From an uncultured Bacteroidales bacterium (lineage in GTDB: Bacteria > Bacteroidota > Bacteroidia > Bacteroidales > UBA932), in assembly GCA_944322585.1 (NCBI GenBank), contig CALUPB010000008.1:62001-126000 (forward strand): a DNA stretch of 64,000 nt, given 5' to 3'. Made by a program: the position numbers and the translations under genes. Positions 54,616-63,134 of this stretch are shown here, one piece after another; the first letter of the stretch is position 1, and the number at the start of each line of letters is the position of its first letter. The notes under the pieces were generated by a model. That model had not been told where the DNA came from and did not search any database. It saw nothing but the letters and a program-made list of their open reading frames with translations.

Positions 54616-56079
54616 CTAAAGACAAGGAAGCACTTCTTCCATTTTCGTACCCCGTGACCCCTTGACAAGGACACAGTATCCTGACAACGGGTTTTCCTTC
54701 AGCCAGTCCGCCGCCCCGGAAGACGTAGCGAACCATTTCACTTGTCCGTCCAGACAGCTTGTGGCCATTCCGGATCCGCAACTGTCATTGCAGGACAAAC
54801 GCATTGCATCCAGCGCTTTCCTGAATTCTTCCCCTACAAGAAGTATTCGGTCCAGACACTTCATTGTACCGAGTCTTTTCAGTACACTGACATGCTCCCG
54901 GACGGAATCCGCCCCGAGCTCAAGCATGTTCCCGAGCATTACGGCCTTGTGTCCTGCATCGACTGAAGCGAGATTGTCAATCGCTGCCGCCATGCTCGCA
55001 GGATTGGCATTATATGCATCCACTATCAGAGTATTCGAACCGGTCCTTACCATCTGAGAACGGTTGTTGGTAGGCACATAGTCCGAAATTGCCTTTACCG
55101 CATCTTCTTCAGGAATTCCGAATTCCCGTCCTACTGCAAGGGCCGTCATCACGTTGTCTGCATTATATGCCCCCACGAGATGAGTGCCGACCTCTGTCCC
55201 GTCAGCAAGCCTTATTCTCAGATAAGGATGTTCAGGAGAAGAAGGAAGGACCTCGGCCCCTTCATAACAGAGACCGTACGGAATTGTCTTCAGGTCGGGA
55301 CGGGCGGCCGCCATTTCACGCAAATACGGATTGTCGGCATTTACAAAAGCCTTGTCCGCAGTCCTCTGGAGATAGTCGTACAGTTCCCCTTTTGCAGCCA
55401 TTACGCCTTCAAGACTTCCGAACCCGAGAAGATGAGCCTTGCCTACATTGGTTATCAGCCCGTAAGTCGGAAGCGCGACCGATGTGAGTTCACGTATGTC
55501 CCCGGGATGACTCGCCCCCATCTCGACGACTGCGATCCGGGTGTCAGCATTTATCTTCAGAAGAGTCAGGGGCACGCCGATGCTGTTATTCAGGTTGCCC
55601 TCCGTTGCAGTCACCGTGTATTCAGTTGCCAGGACAGCCCGGATGAGCTCTTTGGTTGTGGTCTTGCCGTTTGTACCGGTCAAAGCCAGGACAGTCAGGG
55701 GCCTGCCATCCACGAATGTCATCGAGCGGTGCCACCGCGCCAAAGCCTGGAGAGCGGCCAAAGTATCATCCACAGGTATCAACCGCCCTGTGATATTTTC
55801 CGGCACCGCCGTCCTTCCGGCTTTCGTGTCATTGGCTACCGGTTCCGGCAACCGCCAGGCAGATGCACCAGAAGATGCGTATTCCGTCGCCACTGCCGAA
55901 CTTCTGTCAACGACCGCATAGGCCGCCCCCGCCTCAAGCGCCTTCATGGCGTATTCATTACCGTCGAAATTCCCGCCTTTCAGTGCGAAAAAGAGTTCTC
56001 CGCCCTCGACCTTGCGGCTGTCAGTAGTCACACGGCCTCCGCACTCCTTATATATATTATATAATTCTCCGATATTCAT
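54616..56079 (-). CDS. murF: UDP-N-acetylmuramoyl-tripeptide--D-alanyl-D-alanine ligase
   Basis: 487 residues from MNIGELYNIYKECGG. N-terminal UDP-binding domain (TTDSRKVEGGELFFALKG), central ATPase with P-loop ALTGTNGKTTTKELI, EGNLNNSIGVPLTLL and EMGASHPGDI, and a C-terminal ligase domain (DAYNANPASMAAAIDNL). It adds D-Ala-D-Ala to the cytoplasmic peptidoglycan precursor. An upstream in-frame ATG at 56118 would add 13 residues that do not match the usual N-terminus. Confidence 0.95.
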   Translation of the reverse strand: MNIGELYNIYKECGGRVTTDSRKVEGGELFFALKGGNFDGNEYAMKALEAGAAYAVVDRSSAVATEYASSGASAWRLPEPVANDTKAGRTAVPENITGRLIPVDDTLAALQALARWHRSMTFVDGRPLTVLALTGTNGKTTTKELIRAVLATEYTVTATEGNLNNSIGVPLTLLKINADTRIAVVEMGASHPGDIRELTSVALPTYGLITNVGKAHLLGFGSLEGVMAAKGELYDYLQRTADKAFVNADNPYLREMAAARPDLKTIPYGLCYEGAEVLPSSPEHPYLRIRLADGTEVGTHLVGAYNADNVMTALAVGREFGIPEEDAVKAISDYVPTNNRSQMVRTGSNTLIVDAYNANPASMAAAIDNLASVDAGHKAVMLGNMLELGADSVREHVSVLKRLGTMKCLDRILLVGEEFRKALDAMRLSCNDSCGSGMATSCLDGQVKWFATSSGAADWLKENPLSGYCVLVKGSRGTKMEEVLPCL

Positions 56080-56291
56080 TTCTGACTTCAATTTAGAATC
56101 TGTTTTGATTTTTGTCATGATAAATTATGTTTATCCGCAATTGTACCCCTTGAAAAACAGGCAGAGTATCTTTGCGGATAATCATCATAATTATTTATCG
56201 GCTCTTCAGCCAATATGCCATTGCGAGGCCTTTCCGGATGACGGTACAGGCTGGATGGTACCGGACGGCACTGCCGGCTGTGACCTTATGG

Positions 56292-56726
56292 CTACATGAC
56301 TCCGGTACTTCCGAATCCTCCGGCTCCCCTTTCTGTCTCGTCCAGGGTTTCCGATTCTTCCCAGACGACCCTCTCATATCTTGCTATCACCATCTGCGCT
56401 ATTCTCTCACCGGGATTGACGGTAAACGGTTCATCAGACAGATTGACAAGGATTACCCGTATCTCTCCCCTGTAATCCGCATCCACTGTTCCTGGAGAAT
56501 TCAGTACCGTTATCCCATGTCTGGCAGCAAGACCGCTGCGTGGCCTAATCTGAGCCTCCGTGCCTTCCGGAAGGGCGATATACAGTCCTGTAGGGATCAT
56601 TGCCCTCTGGAGCGGGGCAAGTACGACCGGCTCTCCGATATTTGCCTTCAGATCCATTCCTGCCGACTGTCCGGTCGCATATTCCGGCATCGGCCATGCC
56701 GATTTGTTTACTATCCTGACTTTCAT
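56292..56726 (-). CDS. dut: dUTP diphosphatase
   Basis: 144 residues with all five trimeric dUTPase motifs: [41 protein letters not shown] and [10 protein letters not shown]. It hydrolyses dUTP to dUMP. It lies 172 bases after the murF start on the same strand; the space between holds no recognised gene. Confidence 0.96.
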   Translation of the reverse strand: MKVRIVNKSAWPMPEYATGQSAGMDLKANIGEPVVLAPLQRAMIPTGLYIALPEGTEAQIRPRSGLAARHGITVLNSPGTVDADYRGEIRVILVNLSDEPFTVNPGERIAQMVIARYERVVWEESETLDETERGAGGFGSTGVM

Positions 56727-56815
56727 TAAGAAGATGTTTTAATTTTTGTCATTATAAATTTCATGAGGTATTTTCGTGGTTGGCAGGTCTTTCTTTACAG
56801 CTTCTGAAAATATTT

Positions 56816-56846
56816 TTTGTCGTTAAAGGAAAAATATCTACATTTG
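56816..56846 (+). promoter_or_regulatory. Promoter of tRNA-Ala
   Basis: TTTG (56816-56819), 19 bases, TACATTTG (56839-56846), 10 bases before the tRNA: full consensus match. Confidence 0.8.
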
Positions 56847-56856
56847 CAACCGCAAC

Positions 56857-56930
56857 GGGGGTATAGCTCAGTTGGCTAGAGCACCTGCTTTGCAAGCAGG
56901 GGGTCGTCGGTTCGAATCCGTCTATCTCCA
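56857..56930 (+). tRNA. tRNA-Ala (anticodon TGC)
   Basis: A complete cloverleaf: acceptor GGGGGTA/TATCTCC with G-U pairs, D arm GCTCAGTTGGCTAGAGC, anticodon stem CTGCT/AGCAG with loop TTGCA giving TGC, T loop TTCGAAT, discriminator A. CCA is not encoded. It stands alone, not in an rRNA operon. Confidence 0.95.
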
Positions 56931-56980
56931 CAACGTCCCGCAGACTGTCAGCCTAAACCTGCAATGCGGCAAAAATCAAG

Positions 56981-57017
56981 GCGGTGTATCTGTAACCGGA
57001 TACACCGCTTGTCTTTT
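56981..57017. terminator. Bidirectional terminator between tRNA-Ala and ffh
   Basis: Perfect 10-bp stem GCGGTGTATC / GATACACCGC with an 8-base loop. On the plus strand it is followed by TTGTCTTTT; on the minus strand, just after the ffh stop, by CTTGATTTTT. Confidence 0.85.
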
Positions 57018-58347
57018 ATCGGCGTCTCATTCCGCCCTTTCGCATCATGTTCTGCATACCGCCGCCCATGACATTCTTCATCATGGAGCGGGTTGTCTCG
57101 AATTGTTTGAGAAGACGGTTGACCTCCTGCACTGACGTACCGCTTCCGTCGGCTATCCTCTTGCGGCGGCTGCCGTTGATGATTTCCGGCTTTTCACGTT
57201 CTGCCGGGGTCATTGAAAGTATAATGGCTTCTATCCCCTTGAACGAATCATTGTCCATGTCCACATTCTTCAAGGCCTTCCCCATTCCAGGTATCATTGA
57301 TGCCAGATCCTTTATATTACCCATTTTCTTGACCTGCTGGATCTGATTGTAGAAGTCCATGAGTGTAAACTGGTTCTTCGCCAGTTTCTTTTTCAGCTCC
57401 CTTGCCTGCTTCTCGTCGAACTGCTCCTGAGCCTTCTCCACAAGGGTCACGACGTCACCCATGCCGAGGATACGGTCGGCCACACGTGCCGGATGGAATA
57501 CATCGAGAGCTTCAAGTTTCTCTCCCGAACTGACGAACTTGATCGGCTTGCCGACCACCGCCTTTATGGAAAGTGCCGCACCTCCCCTGGTGTCGCCGTC
57601 CATCTTGGTGAGGACCACGCCGTCGAAGTCGAGCCTTTCATTGAAAATCCTGGCTGTCTCCACAGCATCCTGTCCTGTCATGGCATCCACCACGAAAAGC
57701 GTCTCTGTAGGATGTACGGCCTCTTTCAGGGCTGAAATCTCGTCCATCAGCTCGTCATCCACCGCAAGACGCCCCGCCGTATCGATTATCACCACTGAAC
57801 AGCCATCGCTTTTAGCCTTTGCAATCGCATTCTTCGCTATCCTGACCGGATCCTTCTCACCCGGCTCCGAATATACGGGGACACCGGCCTGTGCACCGAG
57901 CACATTCAACTGGTCAACAGCGGCCGGACGGAAGGTATCGCATGCCGCCAGCATGACTTTCATCCCTTTCCTGCTCCTGACATTCAGGGCGAGCTTGGCA
58001 GAGAAAGTGGTCTTACCGGAACCGTTGAGACCGGCCACCAGCACTATCCCCGGATTTCCCTTGACATTGATATCGTATGACTCGCTCCCCATCAGTGCAG
58101 CAAGCTCGTCATGCACGATCTTCACAATCATCTGCTGAGGTCTGACGGAAGTGAGCACATCCTGTCCTATCGCCTTGCTCTTGACGTCATCACAGAACTT
58201 TTTGGCTATCCTGTAACTCACATCGGCATCCAACAGTGCCCTCCTGATGTCTTTCAGGGCATCGGCAATATTGATTTCGGTGATCTTTCCTTCACCTTTG
58301 AGGATCTTGAACGACCTCTCGAGTTTCTCTGTTAAATTATCGAACAT
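57016..58347 (-). CDS. ffh: Signal recognition particle protein (SRP54)
   Basis: 443 residues: N domain, then G domain with GLNGSGKTTFSAKLA, DTFRPAAVDQLN, DTAGRLAVD and TKMDGDTRGGAAL, then the Met-rich M domain (MGNIKDLASMIPGMGKAL; GSGTSVQEVNRLLKQFE) ending GGMQNMMRKGGMRRR. With 4.5S RNA it targets membrane and exported proteins co-translationally. No 4.5S RNA was identified nearby. Confidence 0.97.
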   Translation of the reverse strand: MFDNLTEKLERSFKILKGEGKITEINIADALKDIRRALLDADVSYRIAKKFCDDVKSKAIGQDVLTSVRPQQMIVKIVHDELAALMGSESYDINVKGNPGIVLVAGLNGSGKTTFSAKLALNVRSRKGMKVMLAACDTFRPAAVDQLNVLGAQAGVPVYSEPGEKDPVRIAKNAIAKAKSDGCSVVIIDTAGRLAVDDELMDEISALKEAVHPTETLFVVDAMTGQDAVETARIFNERLDFDGVVLTKMDGDTRGGAALSIKAVVGKPIKFVSSGEKLEALDVFHPARVADRILGMGDVVTLVEKAQEQFDEKQARELKKKLAKNQFTLMDFYNQIQQVKKMGNIKDLASMIPGMGKALKNVDMDNDSFKGIEAIILSMTPAEREKPEIINGSRRKRIADGSGTSVQEVNRLLKQFETTRSMMKNVMGGGMQNMMRKGGMRRR

Positions 58348-58382
58348 ATCTTGTTGAATGTTATTTCATCTGTCTCCGGATC

Positions 58383-59591
58383 CTATTCCTGGAAATATTC
58401 CGTACGCAGCCTTGCCCCGTGCATGTCATCGGAATACACGGCAGGGGCGGGATCCCTGAGATTGTACCTGCTGGACATGGACTGACCGTAGGCTCCGGCC
58501 GACCTTATGGCAATAAGATCCCCTCTTACGCTGAGAGGGAGCAGCCTTCCCGCACCCCATACATCACTGGACTCACATACCGGCCCCACGACATCATATG
58601 CCTGCGACTGCGGGAGATTCGGTCTAAGACGGGCCGACAGGTTCTCTATCTTGTGATATGCACCGTAAAGTGCAGGCCGTACGAGGTCGTTCATGCCCGC
58701 ATCGAGCACAAGGAAATTCTTTGTCTCGCCCACCTTGACGAACAGCACACGCGATACAAGTGTCCCGCACTGCGCGACTATCGAGCGTCCGGGTTCAAGA
58801 TGCAGGGTCTGGCCCTCCCGGCGTCTGACCCCGGAAGCCACCGTACCGAACCATGTCTCGAAATCCGCCATCGGCTCACCGTCCGGGTCTTCATACGATA
58901 CTCCGAGCCCGCCCCCGAGGTTGATGCTGCCGACCTCAAGGCCGTTGTCCTCGAAATACGAAACTATCGGGTTCACCCTTTCGCACACAAGGGAAAAGAC
59001 CTCTCTGACATCGGTAATCTGCGAACCGACATGAAAGTGCAGACCTGTGAAATCTATCCATCGGCATCTCTTCAACAGTGTCACGACATCGCTGAATTCA
59101 TGGTCGGAAATGCCGAACTTGTTTTCGTATGTTCCTGTAGTGATGTACCTGTGGGTATGTGCATCCACTCCCGGATTTATCCTGACGGACACCCTGGCCC
59201 TGATCCCGAGCCTTGCAGCCATGGCATTTATCACATATATCTCCTGCAGGGACTCGCAGTTGAACGAACCTATGCCGGCCCTGACAGCTTCCGCTATCTC
59301 CCTGTCGCTCTTTCCCACGCCGGCAAATACTGTCCTTTCGGCCGGGAAACCGCAGCCTATCGCATTCATCACCTCATTGCCGCTCACACAGTCTGCGCCG
59401 AAGCCCTTTGACGCTATATATTCGAGGATTCGTTTTTCTTCGTTGGCCTTGACGGCATAATGGACATCTATCCCGTAACGGGAAGCAAGGGAAGCCACCT
59501 TCTCCACAGTGTTCCTTAGCAGATCCATATCGTAGAACCAAAATGGGGTCTCGACCTTGCCGAAAAATTCTATATTATTGATGTCCAACAT
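58383..59591 (-). CDS. lysA: Diaminopimelate decarboxylase
   Basis: 402 residues from MLDINNIEFFGKVETPFWFYD. PLP-binding Lys in HYAVKANEEKRIL, HFHVGSQITD, the phosphate loop NLGGGLGVSYE, EPGRSIVAQCG, and the C-terminal substrate motif GPVCESSDVWG. It produces lysine from meso-diaminopimelate. The start at 59591 was taken because the -7 element lies at 59637-59630, which would leave an ATG at 59621 almost leaderless. Confidence 0.95.
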   Translation of the reverse strand: MLDINNIEFFGKVETPFWFYDMDLLRNTVEKVASLASRYGIDVHYAVKANEEKRILEYIASKGFGADCVSGNEVMNAIGCGFPAERTVFAGVGKSDREIAEAVRAGIGSFNCESLQEIYVINAMAARLGIRARVSVRINPGVDAHTHRYITTGTYENKFGISDHEFSDVVTLLKRCRWIDFTGLHFHVGSQITDVREVFSLVCERVNPIVSYFEDNGLEVGSINLGGGLGVSYEDPDGEPMADFETWFGTVASGVRRREGQTLHLEPGRSIVAQCGTLVSRVLFVKVGETKNFLVLDAGMNDLVRPALYGAYHKIENLSARLRPNLPQSQAYDVVGPVCESSDVWGAGRLLPLSVRGDLIAIRSAGAYGQSMSSRYNLRDPAPAVYSDDMHGARLRTEYFQE

Positions 59592-59626
59592 TTTATATAT
59601 CCAAGCCAAATTATTCGCCAAAACGA

Positions 59627-59658
59627 TTGCAAAAATAGGGAAAAAATCGCTAATTTCG
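59627..59658 (+). promoter_or_regulatory. Promoter of the deoxyhypusine-synthase-like gene
   Basis: TTG (59627-59629), 21 bases, TAATTTCG (59651-59658), one mismatch in the -7. A minus-strand -7 (TATTTTTG, 59637-59630) for lysA lies within the spacer, so the two divergent promoters overlap. Confidence 0.5.
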
Positions 59659-59690
59659 CGTCCTGAAGTTTAACAATGTTAATATTTTAG

Positions 59691-60671
59691 ATGAAAATGG
59701 AAAAAGGACCTATTTCACAGTTTATCACACACCATTATCGTCACTTCAACTCTGCGGCTCTTGTCGATGCGGCAAAGGCATATGACGAGCACATGAACAA
59801 AGGCGGGAAAATGATGCTTGCGATGGCCGGAGCCATGAGTACCGCAGAACTCGGACTTTCGTTGGCCGAAATGATCCGCAAGGACAAGATACAGATCGTA
59901 TGCTGCTCCGCCAACAACCTCGAGGAGGATATAATGAACCTCGTGGCCCACAATCATTACTACAGGGTGCCGAACTACAGGGATCTCACTCCGGAACAGG
60001 AGAAGGAGCTCCTCAACAACCATATGAACCGCGTCACAGACACATGCATTCCCGAGGAAGAGGCATTCCGCCGTCTTGAGGACCATCTGGTAGACGTATG
60101 GAAAGACATGAAGGCAAAGGGAGAAAGGCTTCTTCCTTACGAAGTAATATACAGACTGCTGAAAAGCGGAGTCCTGGAACAGTATTACGAAATCGACCCT
60201 AAAGACAGCTGGGTGCTTGCAGCATGCGAGAAAGACATCCCTATCATAGTGCCGGCATGGGAAGACTGCACTACGGGCAACATTTTCACGGCTCATGTGA
60301 TCAAGGGTGAATTCGATCCTCTCATGATAAAGGGAGGCATAGAAACGATGATGTTCCTCACCGACTGGTACAAGAAGAATTCAGGAGGACAGGGCATCGG
60401 CTTCTTCCAGATAGGCGGCGGTACTGCCGGAGACTTCCCTATCTGCGTAGTCCCGATGATGGAGCAGGATCTCGGATGGACAGGAACGCCGCTGTGGGCA
60501 TATTTCTGCCAGATTTCCGACTGCACGACTTCATACGGATCCTATTCAGGCGCGGTTCCGAACGAGAAGATAACATGGGGCAAACTCGATGTCGACACTC
60601 CGAGATTCATAGTAGAGTCCGACGCGACTATCGTGGCTCCACTCATCTTCTCATACGTCCTCGGCTGGTAA
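59691..60671 (+). CDS. Deoxyhypusine synthase-family protein without the catalytic lysine
   Basis: 326 residues with the fold marks of deoxyhypusine synthase: LAMAGAMSTAELGLSLAEMI, CCSANNLEEDIMNL (NAD site), YEVIYRLL, IIVPAWEDCTTGNIF, and the C-terminal SYSGAVPNEKITWGKLDV. In classic enzymes the active lysine follows a GGG in the form GGGVVKHH; here the segment reads IGGGTAGDFPICVVPMM with no Lys or His-His. Bacteria have no eIF5A, so a role in polyamine or another NAD-dependent reaction has been assumed for these homologues. The missing lysine argues against an enzyme-imine mechanism. It is probably co-transcribed with the membrane AraC regulator 39 bases downstream. Confidence 0.85.
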   Translation: MKMEKGPISQFITHHYRHFNSAALVDAAKAYDEHMNKGGKMMLAMAGAMSTAELGLSLAEMIRKDKIQIVCCSANNLEEDIMNLVAHNHYYRVPNYRDLTPEQEKELLNNHMNRVTDTCIPEEEAFRRLEDHLVDVWKDMKAKGERLLPYEVIYRLLKSGVLEQYYEIDPKDSWVLAACEKDIPIIVPAWEDCTTGNIFTAHVIKGEFDPLMIKGGIETMMFLTDWYKKNSGGQGIGFFQIGGGTAGDFPICVVPMMEQDLGWTGTPLWAYFCQISDCTTSYGSYSGAVPNEKITWGKLDVDTPRFIVESDATIVAPLIFSYVLGW

Positions 60672-60710
60672 GAGTCACGCACACAGACTTTTCAGACCAC
60701 AGACAATACG

Positions 60711-61883
60711 ATGGATTTCTTAACCGACCTTACAGACATACGGACAATACAATGGCTGGCATGTGCGGCATCGTGCATGCTGGCCTTTATATTGATGATT
60801 ATCAAGATACCGCATACCGAGTATGCCAAGAGACTGAACACGGCCAAGGTGACCATAGCAGTCTCTTTCCTCGTGTGCGGCTTCATGATGGCATTCTCTC
60901 TCTACAAATACCCGTCCGTATGGGGATACGAGACATTCTCATCCATAACGATGCTCATTACCGCCTCATTCTCGACCATGGCGATATCCTATTCCATGAT
61001 CAATATTCTGGACGAGAAGGCGGTCACCGGCAACACATTCGTAATAAACGCCTTTCTGCTGGCTGCAAGTTCATTTGCCCTGATCGAGGCTTTCCTCGGG
61101 GAAAACAACAGGCTGCATTTCATAATAGCCCTCACGGCAGCCCTGCTCCTGTTCGTATCACAGAGCATATACTATATCGTAAAGTTCGACAAGGCCTACC
61201 GCAAGTCGCTCAAGATACTCAGCGCATACTACGACGAAGACGAAGACCACAAGATAAGATGGTTGAGATTCTGTTATATAATAGCCATGCTGACCGATAT
61301 TTTTCTCCTCGTATACATGTTGCTGCCTAACGGGTTCATGAAAGTATACATCGCATGGTACATCCTGTTCATACTGTATTTTTCGGCAAATTTCATCTCA
61401 TTTCTCGGAAGCCACAAGATGGTACTGGACGCGTTTGCCCACAGAACCCTTTCAGGCCAGGATCTGTTTCCTCCCAAGACCCAGAAACTGAAAGAACAGG
61501 AACCGGCAATCGACAGGAAGCAGAGAGAAACGGAATTCCGTACCATTTCAAGGAACATAAAGCAATGGGTAGCGGACAAGAAATACCGTGAATACGACAA
61601 GACCCGCGAGGAAATAGCGGAAGAGATGGGGACGACGAAAGAGATGCTCCAACTGTTCTTCAACATAAAGATCAAACAGGATTTCAGGAACTGGAGAACG
61701 GAACTGAGAATAAATGATGCCAAGAGAATGCTGCTGGAGGACAGACAGGCATCCACCAATCTTATCGGAGAAATGTGCGGGTTCAGCGACCGGTCCAATT
61801 TCCATACCCAGTTCGTCAAACTCGTAGGATGTTCGCCGAAAAAATGGAGGGAAACGGAAGGGAAGCCGGACTCCGCCTCATAA
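60711..61883 (+). CDS. Membrane-bound AraC-family transcriptional regulator
   Basis: 390 residues: six or seven predicted membrane helices in residues of about 15-230 (IQWLACAASCMLAFILMII, VTIAVSFLVCGFMMAFSLY, FVINAFLLAASSFALIEAFL, WYILFILYFSANFISFL), a charged linker, then an AraC helix-turn-helix at about 285-380 (TREEIAEEMGTTKEMLQLFF; NLIGEMCGFSDRSNFHTQFVKLVGCSPKKWR). This layout, with the DNA-binding domain tethered to the inner membrane, is common in Bacteroidota but the signals are mostly unknown. Pairing with the deoxyhypusine-synthase-like gene is the only clue to its role. Confidence 0.88.
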   Translation: MDFLTDLTDIRTIQWLACAASCMLAFILMIIKIPHTEYAKRLNTAKVTIAVSFLVCGFMMAFSLYKYPSVWGYETFSSITMLITASFSTMAISYSMINILDEKAVTGNTFVINAFLLAASSFALIEAFLGENNRLHFIIALTAALLLFVSQSIYYIVKFDKAYRKSLKILSAYYDEDEDHKIRWLRFCYIIAMLTDIFLLVYMLLPNGFMKVYIAWYILFILYFSANFISFLGSHKMVLDAFAHRTLSGQDLFPPKTQKLKEQEPAIDRKQRETEFRTISRNIKQWVADKKYREYDKTREEIAEEMGTTKEMLQLFFNIKIKQDFRNWRTELRINDAKRMLLEDRQASTNLIGEMCGFSDRSNFHTQFVKLVGCSPKKWRETEGKPDSAS

Positions 61884-61929
61884 AGGCGCCGGCCCGGCTC
61901 CTTTCATCCGGATACAGGATATTTCCCTG

Positions 61930-63012
61930 TCACTTGATCTTCAGCATTTCGACAGGCTGCCGCTTCGTCTCATCCAGAGGATGGGTCTGGAACCTGACCT
62001 TGTCAAAATCAACAGATGCCATATCGATGCATCTTACAGAAGAGTTCCATGCTGTCCTGTAATAGAATTTCCTGGAAGCCTGGTCCGAAGCTGCCGTCCA
62101 TTGCGTAGCACTCGGAAGCCCTTGAGGGATCTCATCAATCGTGTGCTCGATTCCTATAGGGATGTTGAAACTTTCGAGTATCTGGAAACACTGCATCACA
62201 GTCTCCTCTCCCGAGTCCGCCTGAGGTGTCGCAGACTGGTACAGGGCAGCTCTCACAAACCTCGACGGAGGAGTGGCATCGCCCGGCAGACCGAGGAAAC
62301 CGGCTCCTGCCCCGAACTGTTTCAGAGTAACGCTGTCATTGAGTTTCCGAGGCTGGACATTGCCTGTATACAGATTGACATAATTGTTGAGATTCTTCAT
62401 CTGCCAGTCGAAATCGGGTGAATTGGTAAGCACTCCGAGCCTGTTTTCATAGAACACCGGTTTCCCTCCTATGCACTCCAGGACAACCATTCTTCCGGAC
62501 GGTTCGGAAATCCTCCAGTGAACCGTTCCGATCCTGCTGTCAAGAGATACTACATCTATTCCGGAAAAGGCTTCCTTCATCTCGTCGATTGTGGAGAAAC
62601 GGGCAAGCACCCATGACACGAACTGCATGTCGGACAAGGTATTCTCCTTGTTATCAGGATTATAGTCCACATACTGTCCATAGCCAGGGAAAAAGAACAG
62701 TCCGGCGGAAAGTCCTGCCTCATTCATACCCTCAACGACAAATTCAGGCTGATCGGTACTGATGCCGACATAGCCGTATTTTGCAGTGAATTCCATGCCG
62801 TCGGCACCTGTCGGAGTAAACGAGACATGCCGATGTCCCCTCGGAACCACTACATAGCTGCTGTTGAGCACCGATCCTCCCCATTCTACTGTCCTGGCAA
62901 CGACCCTGCTGCCATCCTTTGCCGTCATGGCAATTCCTGTACAGGCATCACCGTTCAGAGGCACCGCCGTCATTGCAGCAGCCGCCATAATCATTGCAAT
63001 TGATTTTTTCAT
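61930..63012 (-). CDS. Exported choloylglycine hydrolase/penicillin V acylase family protein
   Basis: 360 residues of the Ntn-hydrolase Cys family. A signal peptide ends in GDA and removal exposes Cys24 as N-terminal nucleophile (CTGIAMTAKDG). Counting from that Cys, Arg is at the position of Arg18 (ARTVEW), but the residue at Asp21 is Glu. Asn175 (VLTNSPDFDWQ) and Arg228 (SRFVRAAL) equivalents are present. Family members deconjugate bile salts or cleave penicillin V or acyl-homoserine lactones; substrate cannot be told from these residues. It is probably periplasmic. Confidence 0.87.
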   Translation of the reverse strand: MKKSIAMIMAAAAMTAVPLNGDACTGIAMTAKDGSRVVARTVEWGGSVLNSSYVVVPRGHRHVSFTPTGADGMEFTAKYGYVGISTDQPEFVVEGMNEAGLSAGLFFFPGYGQYVDYNPDNKENTLSDMQFVSWVLARFSTIDEMKEAFSGIDVVSLDSRIGTVHWRISEPSGRMVVLECIGGKPVFYENRLGVLTNSPDFDWQMKNLNNYVNLYTGNVQPRKLNDSVTLKQFGAGAGFLGLPGDATPPSRFVRAALYQSATPQADSGEETVMQCFQILESFNIPIGIEHTIDEIPQGLPSATQWTAASDQASRKFYYRTAWNSSVRCIDMASVDFDKVRFQTHPLDETKRQPVEMLKIK

Positions 63013-63098
63013 GGTAATCCGAATTTTACACAGTTCCGAAAATTACGCAATTTAATCCAGAAAAAGAACTTTTGTAGGAAGAATTGTCTATAATTTGC

Positions 63099-63127
63099 TA
63101 CCTTTGTGTCCGGTACTAAAACCGGAC
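63099..63127 (+). promoter_or_regulatory. gpsA -7 element and adjacent leader hairpin
   Basis: TACCTTTG at 63099-63106 is a full -7 match. Immediately after it GTCCGGT-ACTAAA-ACCGGAC (63108-63127) forms a perfect 7-bp hairpin that would be at the extreme 5' end of the mRNA, 7 bases before the ATG. No well-placed -33 TTG was found. Confidence 0.45.
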
Positions 63128-63134
63128 TGGTCAG

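Noticed and set aside
58419-59411. 330-codon open frame on the plus strand
   Set aside because: Antisense shadow of lysA, which has complete catalytic motifs.
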